DNA of 64,000 nt from Thermosediminibacteraceae bacterium (GCA_021890755.1 JAKKUQ010000002.1:62001-126000), one strand, 5' to 3'. Shown: positions 16,360 to 26,281, counted from the stretch's first letter. Program-made: numbers and translations. Notes: generated by a model from the sequence alone, not told the origin.

Positions 16360-17848
16360 CCTCGATACCTAGGAGCCATTGCGCACTCAAACCACGACTT
16401 TTGAAGAACTGTTTTACGTGGTCTACATTGTTGACGCGGAGATTGGCATCTATTTCGGGATCGGGATCAAGCCATATCTTATGCGAGAAAAGACGGTTCA
16501 CCACAGGTTCAATAACGCTAGCGAAAGTCTCATCATCTATTTGTCTGAAGAAAACCCTGTTTTTTTCTTCATCATCAACTAGATTCAGTTTCGCCGCAAT
16601 GACTGCCCTGAGCATGGGCACCCACGCCTTTAAAGCTCCAGCAGCGTATATTCTTTCTGCAGTGTGGTGGGCTTCGTTCTTGGCCTCGGGATTCCAACGC
16701 CCGCTTAAGGTCTTATCCACGATCAGGTTTAATAGTTTGATAAGATTTTTCTTCTCTTGTCGGCGAAAATCCTGAGTGCTTTCAAATTCCACCTCAAGGG
16801 GTGGAGGGGCGATGAACTCTTTTAAGAAGGTCTGCTGGACGGCGTAAATGGTCAGCGGATTTTTTCGACTCTTATTCTTTTCAGCAATGTATTCCTGTAG
16901 TTTGTTCTCAGGATCTTCTAGGATATCATTTTCTATTGCCGCTCGTAGGCGTTTCATTGCTTCTCCTTTGGGAACGCCTTTAGCCTTGATGAGAAACTGT
17001 ACAAAACCTTTTTCTGACTTCGTTCCTGGACGTTCCATGTATTCTTCCCAATCTTCTTTGAAAAGGGAGCTATACCTGGAAATAAGAGTTGAGGTGTAAA
17101 AAGGCATCTGCCGCAGTTTGTCGTGGGCTGCCAGTACTGTTTCCTTAATCACCCGTTTATCCGGGTCCAAATACACCTTGCACTCAACACGACATCTTCC
17201 CGCCCAGATCTGAGCCGCAGTTTTATGTTGACCGTCAAAAAGCATGATTTGATTGTCAACTAGTCGGCAGACAGCAGGGGCTAATTGTGTATACCTTAGG
17301 AAATGCCTGTATAGTTCCCACATCCGGGGCGGCTCCAATGGGCGGGGTTGCAGTTCGGTGTCATTTTTCAAATGTTTTACGGGTACAAGAGCATAGAAAT
17401 ATTCAAAGCCTGTCACTGGGCACTGATATAATGGCAGAATTTCCGGTTCGTCACCTTCCCAGTACAGTTTTATTTGCCTGTCAAGTCGCTCCCATTGAAC
17501 GACTTTTCCATACCCGCTTTCACCCACAAGATAGGCAAAAACATCATCAAGACGAACCCCATCAGATTTTCTATACTCTTCTTCGAAAAAGCGATCAAGC
17601 TTCATCTTATCTCGAAACTCTATAAGTGATAAAGTACGGATCCGCCTGTGATGTTCTTTGCAAACCGGAGCTATATTATCCAAGTTAGTGGGACCATCTT
17701 CGCAAAATGGTCTTATATGGTGATACTCAACTTCCTCGAGATTTTCAATGGGATGATTGTCGACAAAGCATCGCAAGATGCCATCTCTGGTATGTCTCTT
17801 AATTATTTCCTGCTTCTCTTGTTCGCTTATCTGCCTTCTGAGGTTCAC
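16352..17848 (-). CDS. HNH endonuclease fused to a ParB/DGQHR-like domain
   Basis: The N-terminal ~75 residues carry an HNH nuclease signature (LRCFVDNHPIE, VEYHHIRPFCEDG, NLDNIAPVCKEHH). Further on (about residues 195-245) NQIMLFDGQHKTAAQIWAG resembles the DGQHR/ParB-like motif found in DndB and related proteins. The long C-terminal half is helical and unassigned. GTG 17848 follows GGAGG at ten bases. No methyltransferase, ATPase or toxin-antitoxin partner is intact; a truncated frame lies upstream and a frameshifted one downstream. A DNA-defence or modification-sensing role is inferred only. Confidence 0.65.
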   Translation of the reverse strand: MNLRRQISEQEKQEIIKRHTRDGILRCFVDNHPIENLEEVEYHHIRPFCEDGPTNLDNIAPVCKEHHRRIRTLSLIEFRDKMKLDRFFEEEYRKSDGVRLDDVFAYLVGESGYGKVVQWERLDRQIKLYWEGDEPEILPLYQCPVTGFEYFYALVPVKHLKNDTELQPRPLEPPRMWELYRHFLRYTQLAPAVCRLVDNQIMLFDGQHKTAAQIWAGRCRVECKVYLDPDKRVIKETVLAAHDKLRQMPFYTSTLISRYSSLFKEDWEEYMERPGTKSEKGFVQFLIKAKGVPKGEAMKRLRAAIENDILEDPENKLQEYIAEKNKSRKNPLTIYAVQQTFLKEFIAPPPLEVEFESTQDFRRQEKKNLIKLLNLIVDKTLSGRWNPEAKNEAHHTAERIYAAGALKAWVPMLRAVIAAKLNLVDDEEKNRVFFRQIDDETFASVIEPVVNRLFSHKIWLDPDPEIDANLRVNNVDHVKQFFKSRGLSAQWLLGIEDD

Positions 17849-17875
17849 TTAGATTCGCCCTCCTTATAATGAACT

Positions 17876-18031
17876 TCATATGACCCTTCCGATTTTGACT
17901 ATTTCTATTAACTGGCCACCAAGATAAAGCATTCTTGCGCCAAACTTTTTGATTTCTCTATTACGTTGATTTTGCAACTCGGCCTGAGGAAAAGGCGCGC
18001 CCTTGCTATATCCTCGGGCTTTCCCACGCGC
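17876..18031 (-). pseudogene. Truncated gene remnant upstream of the HNH gene
   Basis: A 51-codon minus frame without a start ends 28 bp before the HNH start codon. Its last part, AELQNQRNREIKKFGARMLY then LGGQLIEIVKIGRVI, looks like the C-terminus of a real protein. Upstream it overlaps an SDR fragment in another frame, so the 5' part of the gene has been replaced. It may be the lost first gene of the HNH operon. Confidence 0.35.
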
Positions 18032-18066
18032 TCAGCAGGATACTGCAGGTGGTCGATTTCCCAGAG
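17986..18066 (-). pseudogene. C-terminal fragment of a short-chain dehydrogenase gene
   Basis: About 27 codons read LWEIDHLQYPAERVGKPEDI followed by ARARLFL. The V-G-K-P-E-D-I-A block is the well-known C-terminal motif of classical SDR oxidoreductases. No other part of an SDR is present, so this is a relic left by a deletion. Confidence 0.6.
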
Positions 18067-18084
18067 TTTTTATAGTCCCCAGTT

Positions 18085-19065
18085 TTAAAAAAACAAGCTC
18101 ACCAATTCATCCACGGTAATGCCGGCAAAATAGTCCGAAATGTTTACCCTACAAAAGGCCTTTCTTAGCTCCTCTTCCTCGTGTCTTACTCCTTTTAAAA
18201 GCTCTTCTATCTCAGCAATATCGTTCCTACCGAAAAAGTCGCCGTAAAATTTTATATCCTTTATAATACCTCTCTCTACGTTCATATTTACCTCGACAGT
18301 ACCGCCGGGGAACTTTTTCTCGTTTTTGAATTTATAGTTCGGTGATTCGCCGAAATTCCACTCCCATGTGCCGTACTTTTCCTTAACCAGCCTTTCGATG
18401 TTCCTTATATCTTCCGGTGTAAATTCGTACACTTTCCCTTCTTTTCTTCGCTCTTTTATGTGGTCCATGATAAGATCTATAAATTCTTCTATGGTTAGCG
18501 GCTCTTTCAGGTGCTCGCTAATATTGGTAACCCTTTTTTCCACGGATTTTACAGCCTTGTCTTCAAATTTTATAGCTTTCGACTTCAAAGCCGACGATAA
18601 ATCCCTGATGCTTGCCGAAAAAAGCAGCGTACCGTGGTGCAAAATCCTTTTTTTATAACAGTACTGCGCGTTTCCTGAGATTTTTTTGCCGCCAATCGTT
18701 ATATCGTTCCTCCCCGAAAACTCTGCATCGATAGAAAGTTTTTTTAGAACTTCAATTATGGGCTCTGTGAATTTTTTAAAGTCAGCAAAGTGCGATATAT
18801 CATCGTTTACTATAAAGGTAAAATTTAAATTGCCGAGGTCGTGAAAAACGGCGCCTCCCCCCGACAGCCTTCTGACCACGGGGATGTTGTTCTTTTTTAC
18901 GTAATCTATGTCTATTTCCGCTAAGGCATTCTGATTTTTCCCGATGATGACTGAGGGTTCGTTTCGCCACAGCATGAAAATTTCCTCGCTGAATTCCTTC
19001 AATAGGTATTCTTCCGCGGCAAGATTAAAATAAGGATTGGTGCTTTTATTGTAAATATACAGCAC
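18085..19065 (-). CDS. lplA: Lipoate-protein ligase A
   Basis: The start is taken as GTG 19065 (MLYIYNKSTNPYFNLAAEEY) with GGGAG eight bases upstream; the frame stays open to 19146 through the preceding terminator. The 326-aa length is typical. Motifs: RRLSGGGAVFHDLGNLNF (lipoate/AMP site) and the C-terminal accessory domain ending in DEL. The enzyme attaches free lipoate to glycine cleavage H protein and 2-oxoacid dehydrogenase E2 subunits via lipoyl-AMP. Confidence 0.92.
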   Translation of the reverse strand: MLYIYNKSTNPYFNLAAEEYLLKEFSEEIFMLWRNEPSVIIGKNQNALAEIDIDYVKKNNIPVVRRLSGGGAVFHDLGNLNFTFIVNDDISHFADFKKFTEPIIEVLKKLSIDAEFSGRNDITIGGKKISGNAQYCYKKRILHHGTLLFSASIRDLSSALKSKAIKFEDKAVKSVEKRVTNISEHLKEPLTIEEFIDLIMDHIKERRKEGKVYEFTPEDIRNIERLVKEKYGTWEWNFGESPNYKFKNEKKFPGGTVEVNMNVERGIIKDIKFYGDFFGRNDIAEIEELLKGVRHEEEELRKAFCRVNISDYFAGITVDELVSLFF

Positions 19066-19084
19066 ATTTCTCACTCCCATACTC

Positions 19085-19112
19085 AAAAAATAAAAAGGGC
19101 GCTGAAGCGCCC
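19085..19112 (-). terminator. Terminator behind the gltX-HD operon
   Basis: GGGCGCT (19097-19103) pairs with AGCGCCC (19106-19112); on the minus strand a T-rich tract follows. It separates the HD gene from lplA. Confidence 0.85.
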
Positions 19113-19126
19113 AGCGAAAGCCTCCA

Positions 19127-19711
19127 TTAACCAGCTTGAAAATCACCCAACAGTCCTATTTCAGCTGCCACCTTTTGCATGCCTTTAATGGTCTCTTCTA
19201 TAACCTGGTCCAGGTCCATGCCGAGCATTCTGGCACCTTCCTCGATTACTTCCCGGTTGACGCCCGCGGCAAAGCTCTTTTGCTTCCACTTTTTCTTTAC
19301 CGATTTTAGCGTAGTGCTCATAATGCTCTTGTCGGGGCGCATCAGGGCTGTGGCGGCGATAAGGCCCGTCAGCTCATCGATGGCATAGAGCACCTTCTCC
19401 ATCCTTTCGGTGGGCTCTACATCGACGCAGATGTTCCAGCCGTGGCTCTGGATGGCTTTTATGTATTCTTCGGGCCAGCCTTCCTGTTCGAGGATCTCCC
19501 TTACCTTTACGCAGTGCTGCTCTGGATACATCTCGTAATCCAGGTCGTGCACAAGACCGATGATGCCCCATTTTTCCACATCTTCACCGAAAAGTTCAGC
19601 AAAGTGGCGCATCACGGCCTCGACGGCCAGTGCGTGCTTTATGAGGTTTTCGCTCTTGATGTATTTTTTCAAAAGTGCGAAAGCCTCTTCGCGAGTTGGA
19701 ACCTTTGCCAT
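19127..19711 (-). CDS. HD-domain hydrolase
   Basis: A 194-aa protein with the HD metal motif spread over KHALAVEAVM and GLVHDLDYEMYPEQH, then the later IDELTGLIAA. It resembles the HDIG-type small phosphohydrolases annotated beside tRNA synthetase or nucleotide genes; the substrate (nucleotide or RNA phosphate) is unknown. It starts 22 bp after gltX and is followed by a strong terminator, so it is the last gene of that operon. Confidence 0.85.
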   Translation of the reverse strand: MAKVPTREEAFALLKKYIKSENLIKHALAVEAVMRHFAELFGEDVEKWGIIGLVHDLDYEMYPEQHCVKVREILEQEGWPEEYIKAIQSHGWNICVDVEPTERMEKVLYAIDELTGLIAATALMRPDKSIMSTTLKSVKKKWKQKSFAAGVNREVIEEGARMLGMDLDQVIEETIKGMQKVAAEIGLLGDFQAG

Positions 19712-19732
19712 CTCAAGATTTCTCTCCCATCC

Positions 19733-21211
19733 TTAAATTTTTTCGTTATTTTTTATCCATTCCGCCGCCTTTCTCATGCGGCTCACAGTTTTTTCCTTAC
19801 CCAGGAGCACGATTATATCAAAAAGCCCTGGACCCACGGTCCTGCCGGTTATCGCAAGGCGAGTTGGGTGGATAAGTTCTGCAGCCTTTACACCCATGGC
19901 ATCGGTCAGGCTCCTGAAGGCGTGCTCAGTCGACTCATGGGTGAATTCTTCAAGTTTTTCCAAAGCTTCAGCACCTTTTAGCAGCAATTCGGCGGCGTTT
20001 TCCTTACAGAAATGCTTTTTTACGCCTTTTTCCTCATACTCTTCCACATCCTTGAAGAAGAAGGCAATGGCATCGGCAAGCTCATCCAACGTTTTGGACC
20101 TGTCCCTGGAAACGGCGACAACCCTCTTTATATACTCATAATTTTGCTCAGCGTCCTCTTGCGTGATGATGCCTTTTTTAACCATGAAGGGAATTACCTG
20201 TTCTGTAATATAGTCCAGGTCGAGCTCCCGTAAATAGTGGCTGTTGAGCCAGGTAAGTTTTTTCACGTCGTATATGGCTGCGGTTTTGTTGACCCTCTCT
20301 AGGGTAAATTCCTTTATTGCTTTTTCCATGCTCATGATCTCTTCGCCGTCGGGTGGCGACCAGCCGAGCAGCGTCAGGTAGTTTATTATAGCCTGGGGCA
20401 GGTAACCCTGGTCGCGGAACTCCTCAACAGAAGTAGCACCGTGGCGCTTGCTGAGCTTGCTCCGATCGGGTGCAAGGATCATGGGCACATGGGCGAACTT
20501 GGGAAGTTCATAGCCCAGGGCTTTGTATACCAGAATCTGCTTTGGCGTATTGGATAAGTGTTCTTCTGCTCTAATTACGTGGGTTATGCCCATGGCGTGG
20601 TCGTCTACCACGCAGGCAAAATTATAAGTGGGCATCCCGTTGGACTTCATGATAATGAAATCGTCCAGCACCGAGTTTTCAAAAACCACGGTGCCCCGTA
20701 TTATATCCTCCACTACCGTCTGTCCTTCCTGAGGTACCTTCAGCCTTATGACAGGCTTTCGGCCCTCGGCTTCATACCTTTTCCTATCCTCCTCGGTCAG
20801 GTTCCTGCAAAGGCCCTCGTACCTCGGGGCTTTTCCGGCCTTCATCATGGCCTCTCGCCTGGCTGCGAGCTCCTCGGGCGTGCAGTAGCAGTAATAGGCC
20901 TTCCCTTCTTTAAGCAGCCTTTCCGCCTCTTTCCTGTAAAGCTCAAGGCGCTGGGACTGAAAGTAAGGCCCGTAATCTCCGCCCTTGTCGGGGCCTTCAT
21001 CCCAGTCAAGACCCAACCACTTCATGGACCTTATAATTTGGGCCACAGACTCTTCTGTGGAGCGCTCGGTGTCGGTATCTTCTATCCTCAATATGAATGT
21101 TCCACCGCTGTGGCGGGCAAACAGCAAGTTGAAAAGGGCAGTCCTCGCGCCTCCGATGTGAAGGCTGCCTGTAGGACTTGGTGCAAACCTAACCCTGACT
21201 TTATCTGTCAT
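19733..21211 (-). CDS. gltX: Glutamyl-tRNA synthetase
   Basis: ATG 21211 ([15 protein letters not shown]) is chosen; GGGAG is eight bases upstream. The 492-aa class I synthetase shows HIGH as [12 protein letters not shown], the KMSKS loop as [11 protein letters not shown], and a zinc-region-like CYCTPEE block. It charges tRNA-Glu; whether it also charges tRNA-Gln (with GatCAB) cannot be judged here. It lies 53 bp after larC and 22 bp before the HD gene. Confidence 0.96.
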   Translation of the reverse strand: MTDKVRVRFAPSPTGSLHIGGARTALFNLLFARHSGGTFILRIEDTDTERSTEESVAQIIRSMKWLGLDWDEGPDKGGDYGPYFQSQRLELYRKEAERLLKEGKAYYCYCTPEELAARREAMMKAGKAPRYEGLCRNLTEEDRKRYEAEGRKPVIRLKVPQEGQTVVEDIIRGTVVFENSVLDDFIIMKSNGMPTYNFACVVDDHAMGITHVIRAEEHLSNTPKQILVYKALGYELPKFAHVPMILAPDRSKLSKRHGATSVEEFRDQGYLPQAIINYLTLLGWSPPDGEEIMSMEKAIKEFTLERVNKTAAIYDVKKLTWLNSHYLRELDLDYITEQVIPFMVKKGIITQEDAEQNYEYIKRVVAVSRDRSKTLDELADAIAFFFKDVEEYEEKGVKKHFCKENAAELLLKGAEALEKLEEFTHESTEHAFRSLTDAMGVKAAELIHPTRLAITGRTVGPGLFDIIVLLGKEKTVSRMRKAAEWIKNNEKI

Positions 21212-21264
21212 CCAGAACACTCCCAATTCTTTTTTTGTAGTCATTATAACATATTTTGCAAGCG

Positions 21265-22437
21265 TTATTCATCATTTTTGCTCAAAAATCCGAGTATATC
21301 GCGATATGCCTGAAGTGCAGGGATTTTACTATTTTGTGATAATCTTTTTACGTCCTCGAATTCCGGTGTAATCCTTTCCACTTTACCGCCTTTTTTCAAA
21401 ACTTTTACCCTCACTTGTCCCCAGGGGGTATTCACTAATTCTATACTTCTTTCTAGTTTCATCCTTTCGACTTCGTAAAACCTTACGCCGATGGTGGTGG
21501 TCTCTTTTAAGATAGCATCGGCAAGCTCCTTTCTTTTATCAAGCGGTGCGATGCAGGATAGCTTCACAGCCGGGCGGCTCTTTTTCATTATGATCGGGGT
21601 GAGAAAAACATCCAGGGCTCCTTTTTGCATGAGGCTTTCTATAACCGCTTCGTAAAGCTGGGGATTCATATCGTCTATATTTGCTTCCATCACCAGCACC
21701 CTGTCCTTTTCTGGATCCTCGTCTTCGTTTTTCAAAAGTACCGCCCTCAGCACATTGGGACTTTCTCGCTCCTTTTTCCCCAGGCCATAACCTATTTTTT
21801 CGGGAATGCCTTGTGGCATGGGGCCGAAGTCACTAGCAAAGACCGAAAGCAGCAGGGCACCGGTGGGGGTGGTCAGCTCCCCTTCCTCACCACGGGAGTA
21901 AACCGGCACACCTTTTAAAAGTTCCAAAGTCGCCGGTGCTGGCACCGGCATCAGGCCGTGGGCGCACCTCACCGTGCCGTGACCCACGTTCACCGGTGAT
22001 GCTACCACTTTATCCGGCTTTATTATGTCCATCAAAAGGCATGCCCCTACTATGTCCACGATGGAATCGACGGCACCAACTTCATGGAAATGGATTTCCT
22101 CCGGGGCTTTACCGTGAATCTTCCCTTCTGCCGCCGCAAGTTTAAAAAAGGCTTCCTTGCTCTTTTTCTTGACTTCGGGGTTCAGGGCACTTTTATCGAT
22201 TATTTCATATATCTCCTTAAGGCCGCGGTGGGGATGGTGCTCGCTTGACTTTATGTACACATCGGTGCCCATAATACCCTTTTTCGAAGCTTTTCTAATT
22301 TCTATTTCGTACCCGGAAAGCGGGAGCTTTCTGAGTTCCGAGATAAAATCCCTTTCATCGATCCCGAGGTCCAGCAGGGCCCCAAGAAACATGTCGCCGC
22401 TAATCCCGGAAAAGCAGTCAAGGTATAGAAGCTTCAT
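21265..22437 (-). CDS. larC: Nickel-pincer cofactor cyclometallase LarC
   Basis: A 390-aa protein of the LarC family: start [20 protein letters not shown], metal-site-like [24 protein letters not shown] and [14 protein letters not shown]. LarC inserts nickel into the pyridinium dithiodicarboxylate nucleotide using CTP. In Lactiplantibacillus plantarum larC is read through a frameshift (C1/C2); here a single open frame encodes both parts. It overlaps larB by 20 bases, so expression is coupled. Confidence 0.95.
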   Translation of the reverse strand: MKLLYLDCFSGISGDMFLGALLDLGIDERDFISELRKLPLSGYEIEIRKASKKGIMGTDVYIKSSEHHPHRGLKEIYEIIDKSALNPEVKKKSKEAFFKLAAAEGKIHGKAPEEIHFHEVGAVDSIVDIVGACLLMDIIKPDKVVASPVNVGHGTVRCAHGLMPVPAPATLELLKGVPVYSRGEEGELTTPTGALLLSVFASDFGPMPQGIPEKIGYGLGKKERESPNVLRAVLLKNEDEDPEKDRVLVMEANIDDMNPQLYEAVIESLMQKGALDVFLTPIIMKKSRPAVKLSCIAPLDKRKELADAILKETTTIGVRFYEVERMKLERSIELVNTPWGQVRVKVLKKGGKVERITPEFEDVKRLSQNSKIPALQAYRDILGFLSKNDE

Positions 22438-23188
22438 CCTCTTGTCCTCCTAATTTGTTTATTTGATGGGCTGCAAACCCCGCGCCGAATCCATTGTCGA
22501 TGTTGACCACCGTAAGGCCTCCCGCACAGCTGTTGAGCATGGTAAGCAGTGCCGAAAGGCCTGAAAAGTTGGCACCGTATCCGACGCTTGTGGGCACTGC
22601 TATTACGGGTTTGTCCACAAGCCCTGCAACAACGCTTGCAAGGGCACCTTCCATCCCCGCAACGACCACTATCACCTGTGCTTTTTTTAAAACCTCTATA
22701 TTCATAAAAAGCCGGTGTATCCCGGCGACCCCCACGTCATAAAGCCTTTCCACTTTATTTCCCAAAAGTTCGGCGGTCACGGCTGCTTCTTCTGCCACCG
22801 GAATATCTGAGGTGCCGGCCGAGACCACGGCAATTACGCCTTTGTTTTTTATCACCGGCTCGACTTTTATGGCAAAAATCCGGGCTTCGGGGTAGTATAC
22901 GGCCTGCGGGGCTACTTTTTTAACTTCTTCAAAAACCGCAGCATTTGCCCTGGTGCCCATTATATTCGTACCCTTTTTCATCATGCGCTCTACAATCATC
23001 ACTACCTGCTCCGGGGTTTTCCCCTGGCAAAAGATGACCTCCGGTACTCCCCTTCTCAAAGCCCTGTGGTGGTCCACTTTGGCAAAACCAAGGTCCTCGT
23101 AAGGCAGGTCTTTTAATAGCTTCAGCGCTTCATCAATAGATACATCATTTCGCTGGACCTTTTCAAGAAGCTGCCTCAGCTTTTCCAA
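22418..23188 (-). CDS. larB: Nickel-pincer cofactor synthesis protein LarB
   Basis: A 256-aa protein with the PurE-like C-terminal domain (AVVSAGTSDIPVAEEAAVTA, GMEGALASVVAGLVDKPVIA, STSVGYGANFSGLSALLTML). LarB carboxylates nicotinate adenine dinucleotide and releases AMP, the first step of the cofactor route. It overlaps larE by 13 bases and larC by 20. Confidence 0.95.
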   Translation of the reverse strand: MEKLRQLLEKVQRNDVSIDEALKLLKDLPYEDLGFAKVDHHRALRRGVPEVIFCQGKTPEQVVMIVERMMKKGTNIMGTRANAAVFEEVKKVAPQAVYYPEARIFAIKVEPVIKNKGVIAVVSAGTSDIPVAEEAAVTAELLGNKVERLYDVGVAGIHRLFMNIEVLKKAQVIVVVAGMEGALASVVAGLVDKPVIAVPTSVGYGANFSGLSALLTMLNSCAGGLTVVNIDNGFGAGFAAHQINKLGGQEDEASIP

Positions 23189-24012
23189 CGCGCTTTTTCC
23201 TCCTCTCTGAGACCCTCGTTCATGCTGCCGGTCCTGTAGCCTGCAAGGTCAAGAGAAACATATAAAAAGCCCAGTTCTTTTAACCCGGCAACCACCTTTT
23301 CCCTTAAGGCTTTGTCGAAGAACCTCTCTATCTCGCCGGGAGAAACTTCAATTCTTGCTAAGTCCCCGTGGCTTCTCACCCTGTACTGAACAAACCCCAG
23401 GCTATTTAACAGGTCTTCGGCTTTTTCCACCCGGTTAAGCTTTTCTTTGGTTATTTTTTCTCCGTATGGAAAGCGAGACGCAAGACATGCAAAGGAAGGC
23501 TTGTTCCAAGTGGGAAGCCCCATTTTACGAGACAAAGCTCTAATTTCGGCTTTGGTAAGCCCCGCTTCTTTAAGGGGGCTCAGCACCCCGAGTTCATCCT
23601 TTGCTTTCATGCCGGGCCTGAAATCTCCCGTGTCGTCGGCGTTGGAACCATCCAATACGTAATTGAATCCTCTTTCTCGGGCCATCTTGAGCAGCTTACC
23701 AAAAAGTTCTTTTTTGCAGTAGTAGCATCTCTCTGGCGGGTTATCGGAAAAGCCGGGCACTTCAAGCTCTTCAGAGATTATTATTTCATGGTTGGCCCCA
23801 AGGCTTTCTGCGAGCTTTTTAGCTTCTTCAAATTCTCTAGTAGGGTAGGTGCTGGACCTTGCTGTAACCGCAAGCACGTTTTCTTTTCCGAGTACATCAA
23901 GGCATACTTTCAGAAGAAAGGTGCTGTCTACCCCTCCCGAAAACGCTACTATTACCCTTTTAAGTTCTTTTATACGGTTATTTAGCTTTTCTAATTTTTC
24001 CACTTCAGTCAA
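23176..24012 (-). CDS. larE: Sulfur transferase LarE, three-cysteine ([4Fe-4S]) type
   Basis: A 278-aa PP-loop enzyme (AFSGGVDSTFL at residue 23). It adds sulfur to the carboxylates of the LarB product. The sacrificial cysteine of L. plantarum LarE corresponds to Cys176 in KPSFACLASR. In addition Cys96 and Cys99 occur in ERCYYCKKEL; a CxxC plus the third cysteine is the set that binds a [4Fe-4S] cluster in the catalytic LarE class. That cluster type is inferred. It overlaps recD2 by 8 bases. Confidence 0.95.
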   Translation of the reverse strand: MTEVEKLEKLNNRIKELKRVIVAFSGGVDSTFLLKVCLDVLGKENVLAVTARSSTYPTREFEEAKKLAESLGANHEIIISEELEVPGFSDNPPERCYYCKKELFGKLLKMARERGFNYVLDGSNADDTGDFRPGMKAKDELGVLSPLKEAGLTKAEIRALSRKMGLPTWNKPSFACLASRFPYGEKITKEKLNRVEKAEDLLNSLGFVQYRVRSHGDLARIEVSPGEIERFFDKALREKVVAGLKELGFLYVSLDLAGYRTGSMNEGLREEEKARWKS

Positions 24013-26218
24013 CGTCTAAACCCCCTATATAAATTTGATTTTTTTCAAATTCCTCGCATATCCTTTCTGAAAGGCAGCTGTACCTCATGGCAGCCCTGCT
24101 GTTTCTTATCGCTATGGCAAGAGCCTGCTTGGAGCCCACCAGCACCATCAATTTTTTGGCTCTGGTAATGGCGGTATAAAGAAGGTTTCGCTGCAGCATT
24201 ACAAAATGCTGTATGACAATGGGCATAACTACTACCGGGAACTCACTGCCCTGACTTTTATGAACGGATAAGGCATAGGAAAGCGTTAGCTCTTCCAGTT
24301 CATCGCCGGCATAAACCACTATTTTTTCTCCTCCGGTATCAGGGAAAGAAACCATCATGCCTTCGTCTTCATCTATCCTCACTATTCGCCCTAGGTCACC
24401 GTTAAATACTTCCTTTTCGTAGTTGTTTTTTAGTTGCATAACCCGGTCTCCTTCGCGGAAGGTAAAGGATCGAAAAGAAATCTCTTTTTTTTCCGGCGAA
24501 GGAGGATTTAACCTTTCCTGAAGCCGAAGGTTAAGTGAAAGCACTCCTACAGGGGTTTTTTTCATGGGCGTTATAACCTGGATATCCTCAATCGGGTCGT
24601 AACCGCCGTAGCCGGGAAGCCTGGAACAAACAAGTTCCACGATTTTTTCCAGGGTTTCCTCCGGTTCTGTTGCCTGCTCGAAGTAAAAATCCCTACCCTT
24701 TACGTTAAGGTACGGAAAAAGGCCCTTGTTTACCCTGTGGGCGTTGACCACAATCATGCTCTCTCGGGCCTGGCGGAAAATTTCATCCAGCATGACCACA
24801 GGAATTTGTTTGCTTTCGATTATCTCCCGCAGTACGCTCCCCGGACCCACCGAAGGCAGCTGGTCTTTATCACCGACCAAGATGAGTCTTGCAAAGGGCT
24901 TTAGAGCGGAAACAAGGTGGTGCATCAAAATTATATCTACCATCGAAGTTTCATCGATGATCACCACGTCTTCGTCGAGGGGGTTATCCCGGTTCCTCCC
25001 GAAGACCATCCGGCCTTCTCCTGAAACTTTATATTCTAGGAGCCGATGGATGGTTTTGGCTTCCACCCCTGTAGCTTCGGTCATGCGCTTTGCGGCTCTT
25101 CCTGTTGGAGCTGCCAGTGCAACTTTCAAATTATGCCCCTTGAAAAATTCTATGAGGCATTTTATCACCGTGGTTTTACCCGTTCCAGGGCCGCCTGTAA
25201 TGACAAGGACGCCAGAAGAAGCGGCTTTTTCTATCGCCTCCCGCTGCTTTGCGGCAAGCTTTATCGCACACTTTTTTTCTATTTCGTTTATATCCTCCGG
25301 GGTTAGCTCTAAAGGCCTAATTTGGCCAAAACCAGCCATGACATAAAGTTTTCTTGCCACAGATTGTTCCGACATATGAAAGGGCGAAAGATACACTTTT
25401 CGGTTTTCTGGCGGCCCCTCCACCACTATGTCTCCCTTTTCCTGTAAGGCGGGCAGCACCCCTGCTATCAGGTCCTCTTTAATTTCTAAGAGCGAAGAAG
25501 ACCTCTTTAAAAGCTCCTTTTCGGGCAAAAAAACGTGGCCTTCATCCGCCGCTTGCCGGAGGATGAATTTGACTCCGGCTGCAATACGCTCCGGCGAATC
25601 TATTTCAATTCCCATATTCTGGGCGATTTTATCGGCGGTCTTAAATCCTATGCCGTATACTTCGTCGGCAAGTTTATAGGGGTTTTGTTTTATTACTTCA
25701 ACTGCCTTTTCTTTGTACGCTTTGTATACTTTTACAGCCACGCCCGGTCCTATGCCGTACTGCTGCAAAAAGAATATTATTTCCCTGGTTTCTTTTTGCT
25801 CGGCAAAAGAACGGGTTATCATTTCCAGGCGCTTTTTCCCTATCCCTGGAATTTCCAAAAGCCGCTCGGGCGATGAAGCTAGTACCTCTAAAGTATCTTC
25901 TTTAAATTTTTCCACGATCTTTTGAGCAGTGCTTGGTCCTATGCCCTTTATGACGCCGGATGCCAGATAATTCTCTATTTCCCTCACGGTCGCTGGGGCT
26001 AGTATCTCATATGATTCTATTTTTAGCTGGCAGCCATGCTTTTCGTGAATTACCCAGCGCCCTTTGAGCCTCAATATCTCTCCCTCTTCCAGCGAAGGAA
26101 AAAAACCTACGGCGGTCACCACTTCGTCGGTACCCTTTACTGCGACTTTCGCTACGGTGAAAAAGTTTTCTTCATTGCGATAGGTCACTTTTTCCACAAT
26201 TCCTTCAAGTTCGACCAT
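24005..26218 (-). CDS. recD2: RecD2-type SF1 helicase
   Basis: A 737-aa ATP-dependent 5'-3' DNA helicase of the RecD2/YrrC type. Layout: N-terminal OB-like part, helix-hairpin-helix repeats (GIGPSTAQKIVEKF, IPGIGKKRLEMI), Walker A GGPGTGKTT, Walker B VVIIDETSMVD, and the C-terminal motif SYALSVHKSQGSEF. Such helicases act in repair and replication-fork integrity without RecBC. It heads the run recD2-larE-larB-larC; the link to cofactor synthesis seems positional only. Confidence 0.94.
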   Translation of the reverse strand: MVELEGIVEKVTYRNEENFFTVAKVAVKGTDEVVTAVGFFPSLEEGEILRLKGRWVIHEKHGCQLKIESYEILAPATVREIENYLASGVIKGIGPSTAQKIVEKFKEDTLEVLASSPERLLEIPGIGKKRLEMITRSFAEQKETREIIFFLQQYGIGPGVAVKVYKAYKEKAVEVIKQNPYKLADEVYGIGFKTADKIAQNMGIEIDSPERIAAGVKFILRQAADEGHVFLPEKELLKRSSSLLEIKEDLIAGVLPALQEKGDIVVEGPPENRKVYLSPFHMSEQSVARKLYVMAGFGQIRPLELTPEDINEIEKKCAIKLAAKQREAIEKAASSGVLVITGGPGTGKTTVIKCLIEFFKGHNLKVALAAPTGRAAKRMTEATGVEAKTIHRLLEYKVSGEGRMVFGRNRDNPLDEDVVIIDETSMVDIILMHHLVSALKPFARLILVGDKDQLPSVGPGSVLREIIESKQIPVVMLDEIFRQARESMIVVNAHRVNKGLFPYLNVKGRDFYFEQATEPEETLEKIVELVCSRLPGYGGYDPIEDIQVITPMKKTPVGVLSLNLRLQERLNPPSPEKKEISFRSFTFREGDRVMQLKNNYEKEVFNGDLGRIVRIDEDEGMMVSFPDTGGEKIVVYAGDELEELTLSYALSVHKSQGSEFPVVVMPIVIQHFVMLQRNLLYTAITRAKKLMVLVGSKQALAIAIRNSRAAMRYSCLSERICEEFEKNQIYIGGLDVD

Positions 26219-26281
26219 AAAGGCACCTCGTAATACTTTCTTACATTGTTTATATCACTTTTGCGACTTGTCTGCAATAAT

